From assembly GCA_013398015.1 (NCBI GenBank), contig VZRR01010426.1, positions 62,001 to 126,000 of the forward strand: a stretch of DNA of 64,000 bases, given 5' to 3'. Numbering within the stretch: the stretch's first letter is position 1; every line of letters begins with the position of its first letter. The position numbers and the translations under genes were made by a program. Source of the stretch: Oreocharis arfaki (taxonomy: Eukaryota > Chordata > Aves > Passeriformes > Paramythiidae). Positions 38,708 through 52,564 of the stretch are shown one piece after another. The notes beneath the pieces were generated by a model. The model had not been told where the DNA came from. It was given only the letters and a program-made list of their open reading frames with translations, and made no database searches.

Positions 38708-41700
38708 AGTTTGCAAGAAAACCGAGACTCTACAGAAAATAAATGATTACAGAAAGAAAAAAAAGAAAAACTGTATCTGCTTGTGCCTGAACGCCAAACT
38801 TGTTTGTCAGGACCGGTCCTCTGTTTCCACAAAAATCCTGTCGTATGGACTGTCCCAAGGCTAGAGACCTTACAGCTTCTAAACTCCTGGTCATATTGCC
38901 AAAATTTGGACAACCCAGAAATCTGACTTTTCTGGACACCTGGAAGTCTCATGTTCCTCAGCTAGTCAATGTCAGCCTTAAGCAACCACATATGGAAAAC
39001 ACGGCTGGAAGCCCTAGCTTCGCTCATATTTTTGCTGCCACTCTGTAGGAGAAGCAACATGACTTAAACCTACAAAGCAGTAAAAAAATAGTGTCTCCCA
39101 GAAGACATAATTTTTTCTTAAAAGAACTGTAACTTGTTATTTTCAGAAGGAGGTATTGTACCACCTCAGCTCTTCCAAAAATTTTCTTTTATGATATTTT
39201 GGGAAAAGATGCTGAGGATTAGCCAAAGGTTGGGATATAACTGCAAAAACATTTGGAAACTGCTGGTAAGCTACAGAAGTCAGGGAGTTTTTCCCTGGCC
39301 AGCTCTATTGCCTGTGTAATTTCAGTGTTTAGATTATCAAACTGTATACCTAAGGCACTATCCTAAATTGTCAGAGTGGAAATTAACACTGTTTTGCCAT
39401 AATTCATCTTCTCTACGTTAGAATGTCCCTGAAAGGACAAGAAGAGCTGTGCTCTGGATGTGCTCTGGATGTGCCTGCTTCTTTTCACCGATCACAGAGG
39501 GAGCCAGGGATGATCAGATTCAACGCAGATGTGCACATTTCTCCAGGTAAGTTCCACCCCTACTTCTCACCCTTAGCCCTTGACATGACCTTAATATGTT
39601 ACAGTAATCACTCCCAAAGGGAACCCTGACATGTCACAGTCCCTCTTGACATTATTTATATCTTTGCCATAACGATAAGAGTGAAGTGTGTTATCATATT
39701 TGAAATGGCATCTAAGTGAGCCACAGTCCATTTTTTGGGGGAGTAATGCTAAGCTTGTTTGGAGAATATCCAGAAAAAGTTCTTCTTTACATTTCACAAG
39801 CAGCTTGCTACATTCTCAGCTGCATTACCACAAAGCTATAGAAGACCCTTAGTAGAATAATAGATAATAAAGACAGTAGATACTGCCTGAAATAGAAGAG
39901 CAAGGAGCAGCAACGAGAGTGAAGCACAGAACACGTGCCACTGATTCAAAACCTGCGGGGTGACTGGCGCTAAATGAGCCGGGCGGGTGTGACCAGCAGG
40001 GTTGCTGAGAGATCTTTCTGGCGAACAAAACATTCACCTCCCTTCTCAACCAGGGGTACCTGTTCTCTCCTCCCCCTCAGTTACTACTACTCCACTCAGA
40101 GGAACTGCCCAGTCTACATGGGATCACTCAGCAGCACCTGCTGACAGCATCCCACAATGATGGAACTCTGGACAGTTTTGGAGAGATCCATTTTCCCTGT
40201 TCCTAAGACACGCAACAGACAGTGTCCAAGACATGGCACAATGGATTCACATTACTAAAGTGACAGGAACAGTAAAATGATTTAATGACTGGAAAAGTAC
40301 CTAACTGATCACAAAATGTATCAACTTGATATCAATAGTTCTTAAATGTGTATTTTAAATTAGGTGCTTTTGAGACTGAAGTGCTTCTGAGTCACAGTAC
40401 ATGTTAAACAGCCTTAAAAGAAACATTTTAAAGGCTTGTAAATCAGTGTTTAGCCATAAACATTTTCATCAAATTTAGATTTGGGCTTGACCCAAAACCC
40501 CAGCATCCAGTTTTGCATATCTTTAAACTTAATCCTTTTTTATTTGGATTTGAGTGGCCCTCTGAATTTGTACCATTTACAAGCCTGCCTTCAAAAAAGT
40601 TGTGTTGGCTAAACTGCAATGAGGTATTTATTTTTAATAAATCTTAAGATGATTAAAATAGTATTTTTTTTTTGCAGTGTAATGAAGCACTGCTAAGGAG
40701 ACACCAATTGAGCCTGTCTGTATTTTAGCTATGTGACTTAGGATGCAAAAATCACCATAACACTGTAATGCTAACATCAAGGAGTTAGTAAAAATTTAAC
40801 ATAAGAGTCTTTTCTGCAGGAAAGTGGGAGCTCTTTGAAATTTTCCATCAGAAAGAATAGTCTTTCTGTAGATATTTCTGTCAGGAAAACCCACATGGCC
40901 TATTGCATGAGTAAATTTTCATGCCTGACTTAGGTATTTCAAAATCCTGGGCTTGTAATCCCATTTCTGCATTGATTCAACTTTCCATTACATGCCCATG
41001 AAATGGTCAGTCCCCATCACACTGGACTCGGTGCCATCCTCCCTGCTCGGGAGGTACCAGAGAGGCAAGGCTGCCGATGAGACCACAGCTCATCAGGGAA
41101 GACGTCCTGCAGGAGGAGAACATATCAGGGATTCCTGAGGTGTGTTTCCTAGGGGCGTGAGCTGGCTCTAGAGCCTGAAAAGATGTTTTCTGAAACAGAA
41201 AATGTTAAGATGTATCTGGTTTGCTATTTCACATATAATAGCAAACAGACTTTTAATACACTAGCTATTTCTGTATTTTGACTTTCCTCCTTGTGACAGA
41301 AAGTCAAATAAGAAAATATTGACATGCCTCACACAATGGAAATCTTGGAAGTGTTAATACTATGCAGTGGTATCTTTGCTGTTTTACTGAGGATATATTT
41401 TAGGAATATGACATCTGAGATCTAGACAAAACCTTAAAACCAGGCTGAATCAGACACAGACTCACTCTTTCTGTGTCTCTTATTCACACCATTTCTTCCA
41501 ATTTGAATTTGGGCAAGCTAAAAGAAGGGTGTTAAGTTAGCATTGGCAATGGTAACTGGACCTTCTGCTTTTTCTACCAAGAACAACAAGCAAATGTTGA
41601 AAATAATGGAAAAGTGATAAAGCCCATTCCATAGGAAGTATTGTGGCAATGGAAGGAACTGTGCTGAAAGGTCTGCACAAACATAGGTGGAGCCATTGGG

Positions 41701-42576
41701 ACAGGACTGCAGTCAGCTGCAGTATGGACAAGGTAGGACATGAGAGGCACAGCTGCAATGACACACCACATATGCATCACAACATATGAAACTAACAAAG
41801 ATGGAAGTGAGATATAGATGCTTTTTTCTGCAAATAATTATAAAATTTCATCATATTTGACATATACACCATTTCTCAATAAGCTTAACCATATAGGAAA
41901 TTTAATACATCTGTGCTATTCCATTACTTAGTTCATTTGAGGTAGGAATAGAGTCTGACACACGCGCAGAATTTCTTAGAGGGTTCAGTTTCCATTACTT
42001 TTAATTCCTAAACTATCTAGCAGATTGGATTGTAAAATCTCAGAAATTCATTCAGCTCACAAAAGAGTATTAATACCGTAAGGGGAGGTTATGTTGTATT
42101 TCTCATACCTAAAAGAGAGAATGAATCTCTATTTTCAACAAAAAAAAAAAGTTATACTGTTATAAATCTGTATTACCTTTCAATGCATTCATGGTTTTAC
42201 TTCCATAATTATCTGAGGTGGATTGTAAAATGCCGAAATACGCTCTCAAAAGAATTAGAGGTGAAAAATCCAGATCCCTCTGCCACACAAGTCACAGCAA
42301 TTTTCCTTTGGACTTTATGATCTACACATACGCAATCTCACTTTATTATACCTTATTTTTTTCACTTTGTAATCTCACTTGCACTTTGTAGTCACATTGT
42401 CAAATAAAACCACAGAAATTCTGCAATCCCCAAAAGTTTGGGCATAGGATTGTTACGTGCCACCACTTCATCCTCTCAGCTGCAAGGCACCATGACAGGC
42501 AGACATCTTTACAAGGAAGATTGTTAGGAGTAAAGATTTCCTTTCTTCTGAAACTCAGACCAAGAACAAAATGTTA
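38708..42576. other. Intergenic, no gene seen
   Basis: No exon or RNA gene was found. It contains one 11-base tandem duplication (listed separately), and an A-rich run near 38754-38768. Open frames such as 38800-39048 lack recognisable features. Confidence 0.55.
39450..39471. repeat. 11-bp tandem duplication
   Basis: TGCTCTGGATG occurs twice in direct succession, followed by a partial third start (TGC). A simple slippage product. Confidence 0.8.
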
Positions 42577-43375
42577 CATAGAATCTTAGGATGACTCAGA
42601 TTGGAAGGAACCTTAAAGATTATCTAGTTCCAACACCCCTCCAAAGGGCAGCAACACCTTCCACTAGAAGGTTGCTCAAAGTCCCATCCAACCTGGCCTT
42701 GAACCCTTCCAGGGATGGGGCATCCACAACTGCTCTGGGGAACCTGTTCTGGTGCCTCACGACCCTGACAATAAAGTATTTCTTCCTAATGTCTAATCTA
42801 AACCTGCCCCCTTTCATTTTAAAGCCATTCCCCTTTGTCCTATCACTACATGCCCGTGTAAAAAAGCTCCTCTCCAGCTCTCTTGCAGATCCACTCTCCT
42901 GTTCAGCCTGCAAAGCAGTGAGGTGGCTCTGCAAGGGCACATCAGGCTTTGAGGGAAGCCTCTTCCTCTTGTAGGCTCATGCTGTTGCAAGCTTCCATTC
43001 TTTTGTGTTATTGGCCCCCTCCCTCCCTTCTGTGTGTGCTGCTGGGGGAGTTTTTGGCTGTTTGACTGAGGCTGTGCTCGGACCCAGCTATCCAAGTCCT
43101 TCTCAGCCTCCCTGGCATTATGCAGCCCTCTCACCAACGTTCTGCAGCTCAGCCACCTGCAGCAGGAGGTCCTGCACTGGGCACACCTTTTGCAGGCAGG
43201 CCTGCTGACTGTCCCTGCCCCAGCAGAAAGGTCCCTGCACCTCTGCAGCCTGAGGTCTGCACAGCAGCCTCTCCCTTCAGCAGCTCCCTCTATGTGGTGG
43301 CATCTGCCACCACCAGTGTAGGTGGTTCAGATCCCCCAGCCATTGCTGCAGCCTGAGCTCTCAGACAAGAGACAA
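42577..43375 (-). mobile_element. CR1 LINE, 5' ORF1 start joined to 3' end
   Basis: On the minus strand this has two CR1 parts. The 3' end is at 42577-42975: plus-strand blocks CATAGAATCTTAGGATGACT, CAACCTGGCCTTGAACCC and TTCTTCCTAATGTCTAATCT are clear CR1. Immediately upstream on the minus strand (about 42976-43375) is GC-rich sequence that resembles the CR1 5'/ORF1 region: an ATG at 43341-43343 (reverse complement) starts MAGGSEPPTLVVADATT before a stop, and a later frame reads AREAEKDLDSWVRAQPQSN. The reverse transcriptase and endonuclease part of CR1 is absent between them. The 3' assignment is firm; the ORF1 assignment is from family memory and less sure. Confidence 0.8.
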
Positions 43376-43558
43376 ACCAGTGGAAGTCTGGAAGATCTAG
43401 TGTTGCTTGTTCAATTAATATGTAACGGTTTATATCTGTCCCATTAAAGAGAGGGTGTAAAATCCCCTAAATTAGCAAAAGATTTGCTAATGGGGTAATT
43501 GTCATTGGGATATGGTCCATAGCACACAGCAAATGCTTCTCAAAATAATGAAACACCA

Positions 43559-43577
43559 GTGGCAATAGGGGGCCTTT
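43559..43577 (+). promoter_or_regulatory. CTCF-like motif (forward)
   Basis: GTGGCAATAGGGGGCCTTT fits the core of the vertebrate CTCF motif (CCANTAGGGGGC-like): the CA-N-TAGGGGGC core is intact while the flanks are weaker. The strand of the G-rich core is plus. A motif match alone does not show binding. Confidence 0.35.
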
Positions 43578-44502
43578 CGTGCAATGAATCATAATGGTAT
43601 TGATCACTGCAGTAATTTATCATACTTGCCTTGCTTCTGGCATTTCCTCATCGATGTGCTCTGTTGGCAAAAATAAAAATATTGATCACTTGTTATCATG
43701 GAAATTTGTAGAAAATCTAGTTGTTATAAAATGCAGCATGTTATTGCGTTCAAAGCCATGGAAAACAGAAAGATCACAAATAGAATAAAGTAATTTGCTT
43801 CATGGATATCCAGGGGAGGAAGTATCCCTGCAATTTACTCATAGTCATTTAAAAAAAGTTAATTACTAACCACAGAAACGAACTGCAAAATAACTAAGAA
43901 GAGAGAAAAAAATGCAGCTTCCTATATATAAAAAAAAGGTACAGCTAATGTTTTACTTACTGTGAATTGATTTTAAAATGTCCATATTTCTTCTCTTTTC
44001 TATCTCATGACAGAGTTACCTCCACAGGACTTTTCACACAGATATAAATTTCAGGTTTGATAGATCCAAAACTCTTTTAAGTGCTAATAGTTTTCTTTGA
44101 ACTTCAAAGAGGATATGTGTACAAGGAGGTACTGTATGAATTTATAAAGAAGAGTAAAGCAAGACCTAGAATATATCGAAAACATAAACCAGTAAACCAT
44201 GGTTTTAAAGGAGAAGTTAGTAGCTGAAAGAATTAGAAATTATATCATTGCTTTGTGTATGTTGTAATAAAATAATTCTGTCTTCCAGAATTTGAGGACC
44301 TCATACAATGGAAATATGGGTTTGTCATCAACATAGAATACAGGGCTGCAACAGTCACTGTACCATTGTCCCTAGGACACAGAAAAGGATCTTTGACAGC
44401 GTCTATCCAAGAAGCATGTTCCTGTTCATTTTTCAGTAGAATGGTAAATTGTCATCACTTTGAACACTGGAAATAATAACTATCTAAACTTCTACTTATT
44501 TG

Positions 44503-44520
44503 TACTACTACTACTACTAC
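44503..44520. repeat. (TAC)6 tract within flanking 12-base direct repeats
   Basis: Six TAC units. The sequence TACTTATTTGTA occurs on both sides (44493-44504 and 44518-44529), so the tract probably grew inside a short duplication. Confidence 0.85.
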
Positions 44521-45595
44521 TTATTTGTAGCCATAAACTTGTTGTAGAGCTATGCACTTTAGGAAAAAAAACCCCAAACTTGTCATGGTTTTACTCCATT
44601 TCCTTTGAGTACTGCACTACACTGAGAATAGTAGGACTTAGAGTGCAAACACGCAGATGAGAGATCTTGCTATCTATCTCTTACAGAGTGATTTGTCTGG
44701 ATGTTCAATATTATGATAAACTGAAGATCTATGCCAAACATACATTTTTTTTTTTATTTAGAAGCGGGTTTGTGTATAAAGAGTGGCTACAGCAACTAGG
44801 ACTCATAAGTGCAATTTTTTTCTGCACACTTCGTGGTTGCTCCTTTAACAGAGTGATAAAAGGTTTCTCCTATTTAATGTACACTTAGTTTCTTGCTACT
44901 TTTTTCTTTATTTAAAATTACATGTCTCATGCACTGTTTGTATTTTTTCTACTCTTCTGATTCAGCTTATTCTCAGCTATCTGAGTTTTTTGATTTCTGA
45001 TCTTGCCTGTGGTTCTGCAGCTTTTGTTTTGTAGGGCAGAAACAACCCTTACTAGGGGGAAAGACTAGTAGTTTTCCACATACAGAGCTTGCAAAGGAAA
45101 AGGATTTAAGAAACCCCCAAAAACAACCAATCAACCCTCAACCAAAAACACCCTGAATGCTTGTAAAAGGTGGATTAGGAGTTCATGAGTACTATCCAGT
45201 GTAACTATTGGCTAAGTACTGATGATATTACTAAGAAGTTCATTGGCAGGTTCTCACAGCACTGTAGTTGCAGTGATCCAGGTAGTTGCAATAGTTAACA
45301 TGGTGCTAAAAATAAACCCTCAGCAATGCTGATATGATTTACCAAGACAGCACACACAGCTCTGGCATTCTGTATGGAAGTGCAGGCTTATTCTTGAACT
45401 CCAGTCACAGCCTAGAGGGAAAGCCTACCAGAGAGTTCTTTCTTGGTTTACTTATTTCTGCTTTTCTAAGATGGGCAAGAAATCCACAGCCTGATTCTGT
45501 TGTGCCTCCTAAGTTTGCCTTCCTCTCTATTTTTAATTGCCTCTTGTAACTATTGCCTTTTATAATACTGTCTACCTTCTCATCTTTGAGAAGTA

Positions 45596-45665
45596 GTGAG
45601 AAAGGAAGAGAGGAACCTCTTTTATCCGAAGTGAGAAAGGAAGGGAGGAACCTCTTTTATCCAAA
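45596..45665. repeat. 35-bp tandem duplication
   Basis: Two adjacent 35-base units at 45596-45630 and 45631-45665, differing at only two positions. Each starts GTGAGAAAGGAAG and contains GGAACCTCTTTTATCC. The high identity suggests a fairly recent duplication. Confidence 0.9.
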
Positions 45666-46857
45666 GTGGCAGGCTGTTAACTCATTCTTTCTGCAGCGAG
45701 AGAGGCTGTTTGCTCTAAGTGCTTCTGCAGGGCTCATGCTGTGCCCCTAAGGTGTGGGTGTATTTCCAGCTCATCTTCCCCTTCCCTTCTCACAGTCTTG
45801 CTTACACATGATGCTCCCCTGGTGCGTTGCCATACTTACAGGTGGGAAATGCCTTGAGGGAAGGGTTTCCCGCTGTCTTTCCTCATGAAATGCACAGGAC
45901 ATTTCCGGCCACTTTTCGTAAGCAACAAGAATTATTATTCGTGTATAACTTTAGGACACAGACTCTGATCATTTACTATTCAGTTTCAGTACATTTATTA
46001 TTTGTCTGATAGATGAATAGGATTTCCACAGGAATCTATCAAAGTGAAGATTTGGTCTTATTTTTATCAAAATAAAGCTTTCTACTGACCTCAAATGATA
46101 TAGGATGAGGCAGTACAGCCTTGGAAACTTTCTCTAGCACTTTCTTTGAGCTGAGTGAAATACCTAGGTATATGAAACTCAGTAAACAATACTCTGTAAA
46201 AACAAAAAGCATGAGGGCTCAGTCCTGCAAGGATTTGAGAGCTGTGGTTTTGATCCAACAAAGCACAGAAGTATGTATTTATCCTTAAGATATTTACGCC
46301 CCAGGGCATTCCCGGGCACTCTGAGTTAAATACCTGTTTAAGTGCTTTACTGGCCAGAGCATTTTCGGTATCCTTTAAGGCTGAGTTCTTACATAAGACT
46401 TTTCCCTCTGAGATCTCAAAGCACTTCACAAAACACACTAAAGACAATTCTTCAAAATAATAAGATAAAATACTGTCATAGGATAGAAAATTGTATTATT
46501 CCCCTGGGTAGGTACAGGATCCCCATCCATAACTAACTCTCCTAGCTTTCTAGATCTGTGATACAAAAATAATATCTACTTTTGCTCCATTTACTAAAAA
46601 ATGCCCTTCTCCAGTAAACACGGAAATGAATGAGTCATGTAAGGAAGGCAGGTTTTAAAGCAAGCCATAATGATGAAAGTCCCTAGCTACAGGGGTTTTG
46701 TGGTGTGTTTTGTTTTCTCATGAGAGGGTGCATAGGGATGGAGTTTATTTCGTTAGCTGGGGAGAATTTAAAAATACTAATAAGATAAACTAAGGACCAT
46801 TTATAACAGAGGCAGTAAAGCGTCTTAAGAGAAACAACGATGAACTGAATAAAATGT

Positions 46858-47457
46858 CCTGGGGTGTGTCAGGCACAGCATCACCAGCAGATCAAGGGAG
46901 GTAGTTGTCCTGTTCTGCTCTGCATTGGAGCGGCCTCACCTTGAGAACTGGGTGCCTGAGTTTCTGGGACTACAATATAAAAAGGATATTAATCTGTCGG
47001 AGAGACAAATCCAAAGGACAGCCACAAGGATGCTAAAGGCACTTAAGGGGAAGCTGTATGAGGAATAGCTGGGGTCACTTGGTCTGTTCAGCCTGGAGGA
47101 GACTGAGGAGAGTCCTCATTGCAGTTACAACTTTCTCGTGAGGGCAAGAGGACGGGCAGGCACTGATCTCATCTCTCTGGCAACCAGCGACAAGACTCAA
47201 GGAAATTGCATGAAGTTGTGTCAGAGGCAGTTTAGGTTGGAACTTTTTCAACCAGAGGGTGGTCGGGCACTGGAACAGGCTCCCCATGGAAGTGGTCACA
47301 GCAGCAGCCTGACAAAGTTCAAGAAGAGTTTGGACAGTGCTCTCAGGCACATGGCGTGACTCTTGAGGTGTCCTGGGCAGGGCTGGGAGCTGGACTCGAT
47401 GGGTCCTCAGGGGTTCCTTCCAAATCAGCCCACTCGATGATTCTGTGATTCTATGGA
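46858..47457 (+). mobile_element. CR1 LINE 3' end, about 600 bases
   Basis: The longest plain CR1 copy in the window. It runs from CACAGCATCACCAGCAGATC through TTGGTCTGTTCAGCCTGGAG, TTTCAACCAGAGGGTGGTCG, GGAACAGGCTCCCCATGGAA and GGAGCTGGACTCGATGGGTC to the tail GATTCTGTGATTCTATGG. It covers the end of the reverse-transcriptase ORF and the 3' UTR, with stops and indels, and is not functional. Confidence 0.96.
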
Positions 47458-50400
47458 AAGATAAGGTCCTTGTCTGGGATACTGAACTAATAGCAGCAAT
47501 GTGTGTTCATACTGCATATAAATCTCACTCTAGATAATTATGTTATAACCACATCAAAAGATCCTATCTAATTTCTTTGTGCAAGCAGTGCAAACACATA
47601 TGGAGAGTCAAAATGTATTTAAAAAAATTCTGCAGCACATTTGCCCAAGAAATACAAGAACAAAAATAAAACTTTCGATTTCTTCTCCTTTCCTAGGAGG
47701 CATCCCTCCACCCTACTGGACTAGTTGTTTGTCAGTCTGAAAAGCTCAGCTCACCCCAGGAGGCACCACACAAGCCTTCAGACAAGTCTGGCCATGCTAC
47801 CTTCTGCCAGTTGCGCCCTCTTCCAGCTAGAGAGGAAAAGGAGATGTTGTGGAGAAGCTCCCTGCTCCAGCCCCTAGGAAAGCCTTAGGAGATCTGCATG
47901 TGGGCATCCAGTCACTCAGCCTCTTTCCTTCTATATCTTTGTCCATCCAAAATTCTCTTTTTTTTTTGTTTTTAAGAAGATAAAACACTGACAAAGGATT
48001 AGAAGGTGTAACAACAGGAAGAGAATCAATTCTTAAGTAGTGTGTGCAAATGAAAAAATGTCTTTCAATCTTCACAGCTTTGACAAATTTATTTTTTGTG
48101 TTAAAAAATAATGTATGTGAACCTCATTCCTTCTGTTAACCAATAATACTAGAGTTCTTTAATGGCAACCACACATTTGTTTTTCATGATGGAAAAGGTA
48201 TTTTCTTTTTGCATAAATTGTATTATCATTAGAAACAGAATAATTCTGGCTCAGATAAAGCAGTACCTTCACAAAATAAAGATATCAAATTTCAGCTTGA
48301 ACAAAGAATATCTGAAAAGTTGAAGGTACCTAGTAGGATGCCATCAGATGGAAAATGTTTGAGAAGCCTTAAATACCAGTTTCTTAATAATCTTTATAAA
48401 AATAAGCACCTAGGACACACAACTTAAACTTCTAAGTTGTCACCTGTGAATAACACCAAGGCAATCATTTGACCTCTCACACATGTAACACAAGTTTCCA
48501 TCCTGACCTGAGCTGTAAGAGCTGTGATAGAAGAATCTTGCGCTGTTCACTTCAGCCAGCCTTTGAAACCACTGTCCATTCTCAAGACCACCTAATTTTC
48601 CCTAGTTCTTCTGTCCCATTCTCTCAGGACTCTGTGTAGCCTCAGGACAGAGATGAGGGGGAGAAGTCCCCACCCTTCATTCCTGTGGCCCTCAGCTGAA
48701 ATCACCTCCCAGATCTGGATGTGAAGGGGCAGACTGAGGATATAAAAGGCAGCAATGGAGCATCACTGCCTCTGCCCACCTCCAGCCTCCTCAATCCTGC
48801 TGCTGAAACATACTGATATTCAAAGGTAGAACAGCTCTGCAAATACACCATTCTGGCTTTCATCAACTGTGGGCAAATCTGTCAAAGATGTGTTAGGCAG
48901 GTACAGGAGGTTAGTCAGCTGGAGAGGTTCTTGGCACTATAGTCTATAAAAAAATTCAGATAACTGGGTTCAGGTAGCCTAGAAAATAATTGAGTAAAGG
49001 AGTTTTTTGTATAGGTTGCAGTAACAAAGGAGTATTGTGGCTGTTCTCCGTGTCTACTAAAGCTAGAAGAAAATATAATTAGCTTAATTTTCAGAAATGG
49101 AGGTATCAGGTAGATATGAGAAAAAACCTTCTCTTTCTAAGGCTAACATAGAAGAAAGTGCTAAAAGGCTTTAACAGGCTATAAGAAAGATAGTAAAATC
49201 CACTGATCTGGATGATTGTGATTCAGCCAAGTATCTCTCAGAAGAGGTGCAATCTTACTTGATTACTGGAGCATATAAAAGATTCATTTTAGGCCCCTTT
49301 TCACTACACATTTCTGTGATTTTTATGATTTGACAAAGCAATGGTAATTAAAACACTGGCTTTTTTCTATGATCTGCCAGATGGATCTAGTGATAAATTA
49401 CATTCCCTTTGGCGTCCTTTTCTAAGCAGTACAGAATTTAAATGAGAGCTGACCTAGTTTACATATTCAGCATGAAAACGCTTTTGCCTATTTAAAAGGT
49501 GAATCTATCTCTAATAACTTGTTATTTAATTCTGCCAACTTAATTTCAATGGCTCCGTTTAAACAAGGAGAATAATTTTACTAGCATTTTTAATATCTCT
49601 GTCCTTAATTTCCAAAGCAGGAGCATTTTCACAATACCTCTGGCATTCGTAGAATGAGGTTCTAGTTGATTCTAAAGGCTACAAGCACATGTTACTGTTC
49701 TACGGTGATTGCACTAGTTTCTCTCCTCCCTCTCTCTTTCTTCTCGCCAGCCTCAGTCACTCATCTCTGCCATGAGAGATTTATGCCTCCTCGACTGCTG
49801 GGTGCTTTACAACCATATTTTTTTTATTAAAGCTTTATAATTATGGATTAAGGTTTACCTTCACATTTCGCTGGATGGGCATTTATGCCCAAGGTGCCTA
49901 CACATAGTGCTGTGAGTTGAAGGCAAAGTAACAACTGGTGTAGTGAGCTGTGTGGTGGCCTTCTCTTTTGCATTTGAACTTAGGTACCTTTCAGAAAATT
50001 ATTTCATTGCTTGCCACTTATTTTATGAGCATGCCATGTTCCTCCAGCACAACACTGCTTTGGATGTAAGATAACTTTATGCTGGGAAATGAGTCAATTT
50101 TTCTTCCAGGATTCTTGAAATGTAGAGATCATGATAAAGGCCTTGTGGACAGCTTGATACAATATCTAGTCTGACATTATATCCACAAAATACGCTATAT
50201 TTTGATGTCCCTGATAAATCACAGCATACTCCTTTTTTTTTTCCTGTCTCTTTTATGAGAATACTCATTGAACAATGCAGCTTTGGGATATGAAGGTGAA
50301 CCGCAATGAGCTGAACTGAGAGTCATCCTAAGTATATGAGCCAACTGAGGAAGAAAATAACAGTTTAGAATGTGTTTTTGTGGAAAAGGTATGGAAACTT

Positions 50401-52564
50401 CTTGACCACACACATTCACGCTGGCTCTAAAAATGCTATAGTCTCAAATATTTGCTTGCACACTGTCTTTAAGTATCTCCTGTTCTACACTAAGCCACTT
50501 AGATTCCTCTAACATGCTTTTCATAATTTCTCCTAACAGGTTTCAAAATCCTCTCTCCAGTAATTTTTACCATATGTTAGGGGAGAAAGACTAAATAAAA
50601 CTTAACTAAGATGGCAATTACCTCTATTCATGTTTTTCAGTCTCTTAAGTTTGGCTATGGAGTCACAGAACCACACAGTCACCCACATGTCTGTAATCAT
50701 TAAAGAACTCGAAACATATGTATTGATATTTCTAGTGAAATTGACACATTCAAGGAACAGGAATTTCCAGAAATCTCTGGAAGTACAGCCAGGAATTCAA
50801 TCTCAGGCACTGTGAGAAAAAGCCAGGGTGGAGGCTTGAACTAAGCATGGTGCCTCCAGGAGCCCTGGAGGCCTCTTGCAGTCTGCTCCCACACAAGCTC
50901 CACGAGACCTGACACACAGATAGGCTGTCAGGAAACAAATACTGGTTGCAGGAGCTTGGTGGGCATCTACTAACTGAAGCAGAAATTTTAAAGTAGATGG
51001 TTCCCTGTTTCTGCTGCATGGCCTCCAGTCCTGCACTGGAAACCGGATTTGATCCTGGACTTCTTTAGTAAAGATAGGATATTCTCCTTCTAGAAGCTCA
51101 GTGTGTTTTCAACATTTATGTAAGTAATTCAGTGTGTTATTTAAAGTCTGTATCCCTTTTTCTATAGGCCAGCTAGTTCTTGAACAGAGTGAGCCTGAAC
51201 CTCTTCATCACACAAAATTGCAGGAGGCCAGAAGGAAACACAACTGACAGCTCCACCACCACAGACCAAGTCAAATAACTGTTTAAACACAAAAAGACCC
51301 AAAATGGCCCAGCAATTTTTTTTAAACCAAGTGTTCTTTTTTTTGTCTAACAGCAGGAAGCAGATTTGCATCCAAGGAGCAAGGGTGGGGCAAGAAGTAA
51401 AATAGAGAAATCGACAAGAAAAGCAGAGAGCTTGTTCACATCCAGAATTTGCTGTCATAAATAAACACAGTTCAGGGTTTCCCTTTTGTTCGCCAAAGGT
51501 AAGCTTTTTCCTTTTCTGTTATTATTTTTATCATCCTTTTTAACTACAAGAAATATGACCTACAGAGTCTATACAGAAAAGGGTTGCATGTGTCTGTTGT
51601 CCTACTGCACCGTGAGATAGCTCCCATGAAAGTGCTGAATGTCATTGTATTGGGAATTACCTCTGAGTAATTTCTGAAGGAGAAAACTGCTAATGTTGCA
51701 TCATTTTGGCAGCCTTTCTTTGCCTGTTTGGATTGTTACTTCAAAGCTTTTGAGACCATCTTTTAACCTATTCGATATATTTTGAGATGTGCAATGAGGG
51801 ATTTCTTTGTAGAAGCTGACTGATTTTAGATATAAAAAGGAAGCGAGTAGCCTTGCTAACTTTAATGAGTATGATGTGGTATTCTTAAGCTAACAATGAG
51901 AGCACTCCGAAGTGCCACCAGACTTCAAGGAGCTAATCAAATTGCTACACTAGCTCAGAATGGAGGAGAAAGAAATCATGAAACTTTTGAGATCTTAATG
52001 TAAGCGGAAAATGCAGTATTTGCTTTACGTGAGCACACGTGAAGGTACAAAGAGAATTTAGGCTGGCAAACTGACCCATGCAAAGGAATTCAAGTGTCCA
52101 TCAATGGTGAATTTTTAAGTACCCTCAAATCCAGTTCTGAAAGAAAAGTCATGTTTCATGATTTGCTTGCTAGGTAAATACTCGTCAAAAGCTTGTGCAG
52201 TTAGGAAAACAAAATTATACATGAACAGAAAAAGTGTTTTCCTGGAAGGAATGACAAGCAGAGGATTTTAGATATAACGATTTTAATTACCACTTTTCTG
52301 ATGTTCAACAACTTTGAAAACAACAGAAGACTTGCCGGGAGCTAGGGAATTGTGACAGCTTCTCCTGCAAAACCACCTAACAACCCCCTGCTGATAACCT
52401 TTTCACTGGAACATACACATCTTGTTTCTGTCAAAACAGAACAGCTACACATTACCTTCTGGACTCATTTCCTAGGCTGTAGAGAAAAAATTAACAGGAG
52501 GACCAGAGGACAGTTTACATGTGAGGGGTTCAGGGTTGAGCTTTATTATCTATGTTTCTAAAAG
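47458..52564. other. Intergenic, no gene seen
   Basis: AT-rich unique sequence. I found no exon, RNA gene or transposable element that I can name on either strand. Confidence 0.55.

Larger units (their letters stand above)
43376..46857. other. Intergenic, no gene seen
   Basis: AT-rich spacer between two CR1 copies. It contains a CTCF-like motif, a (TAC)n tract and a 35-base tandem duplication, listed separately. No exon is supported. Confidence 0.55.
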
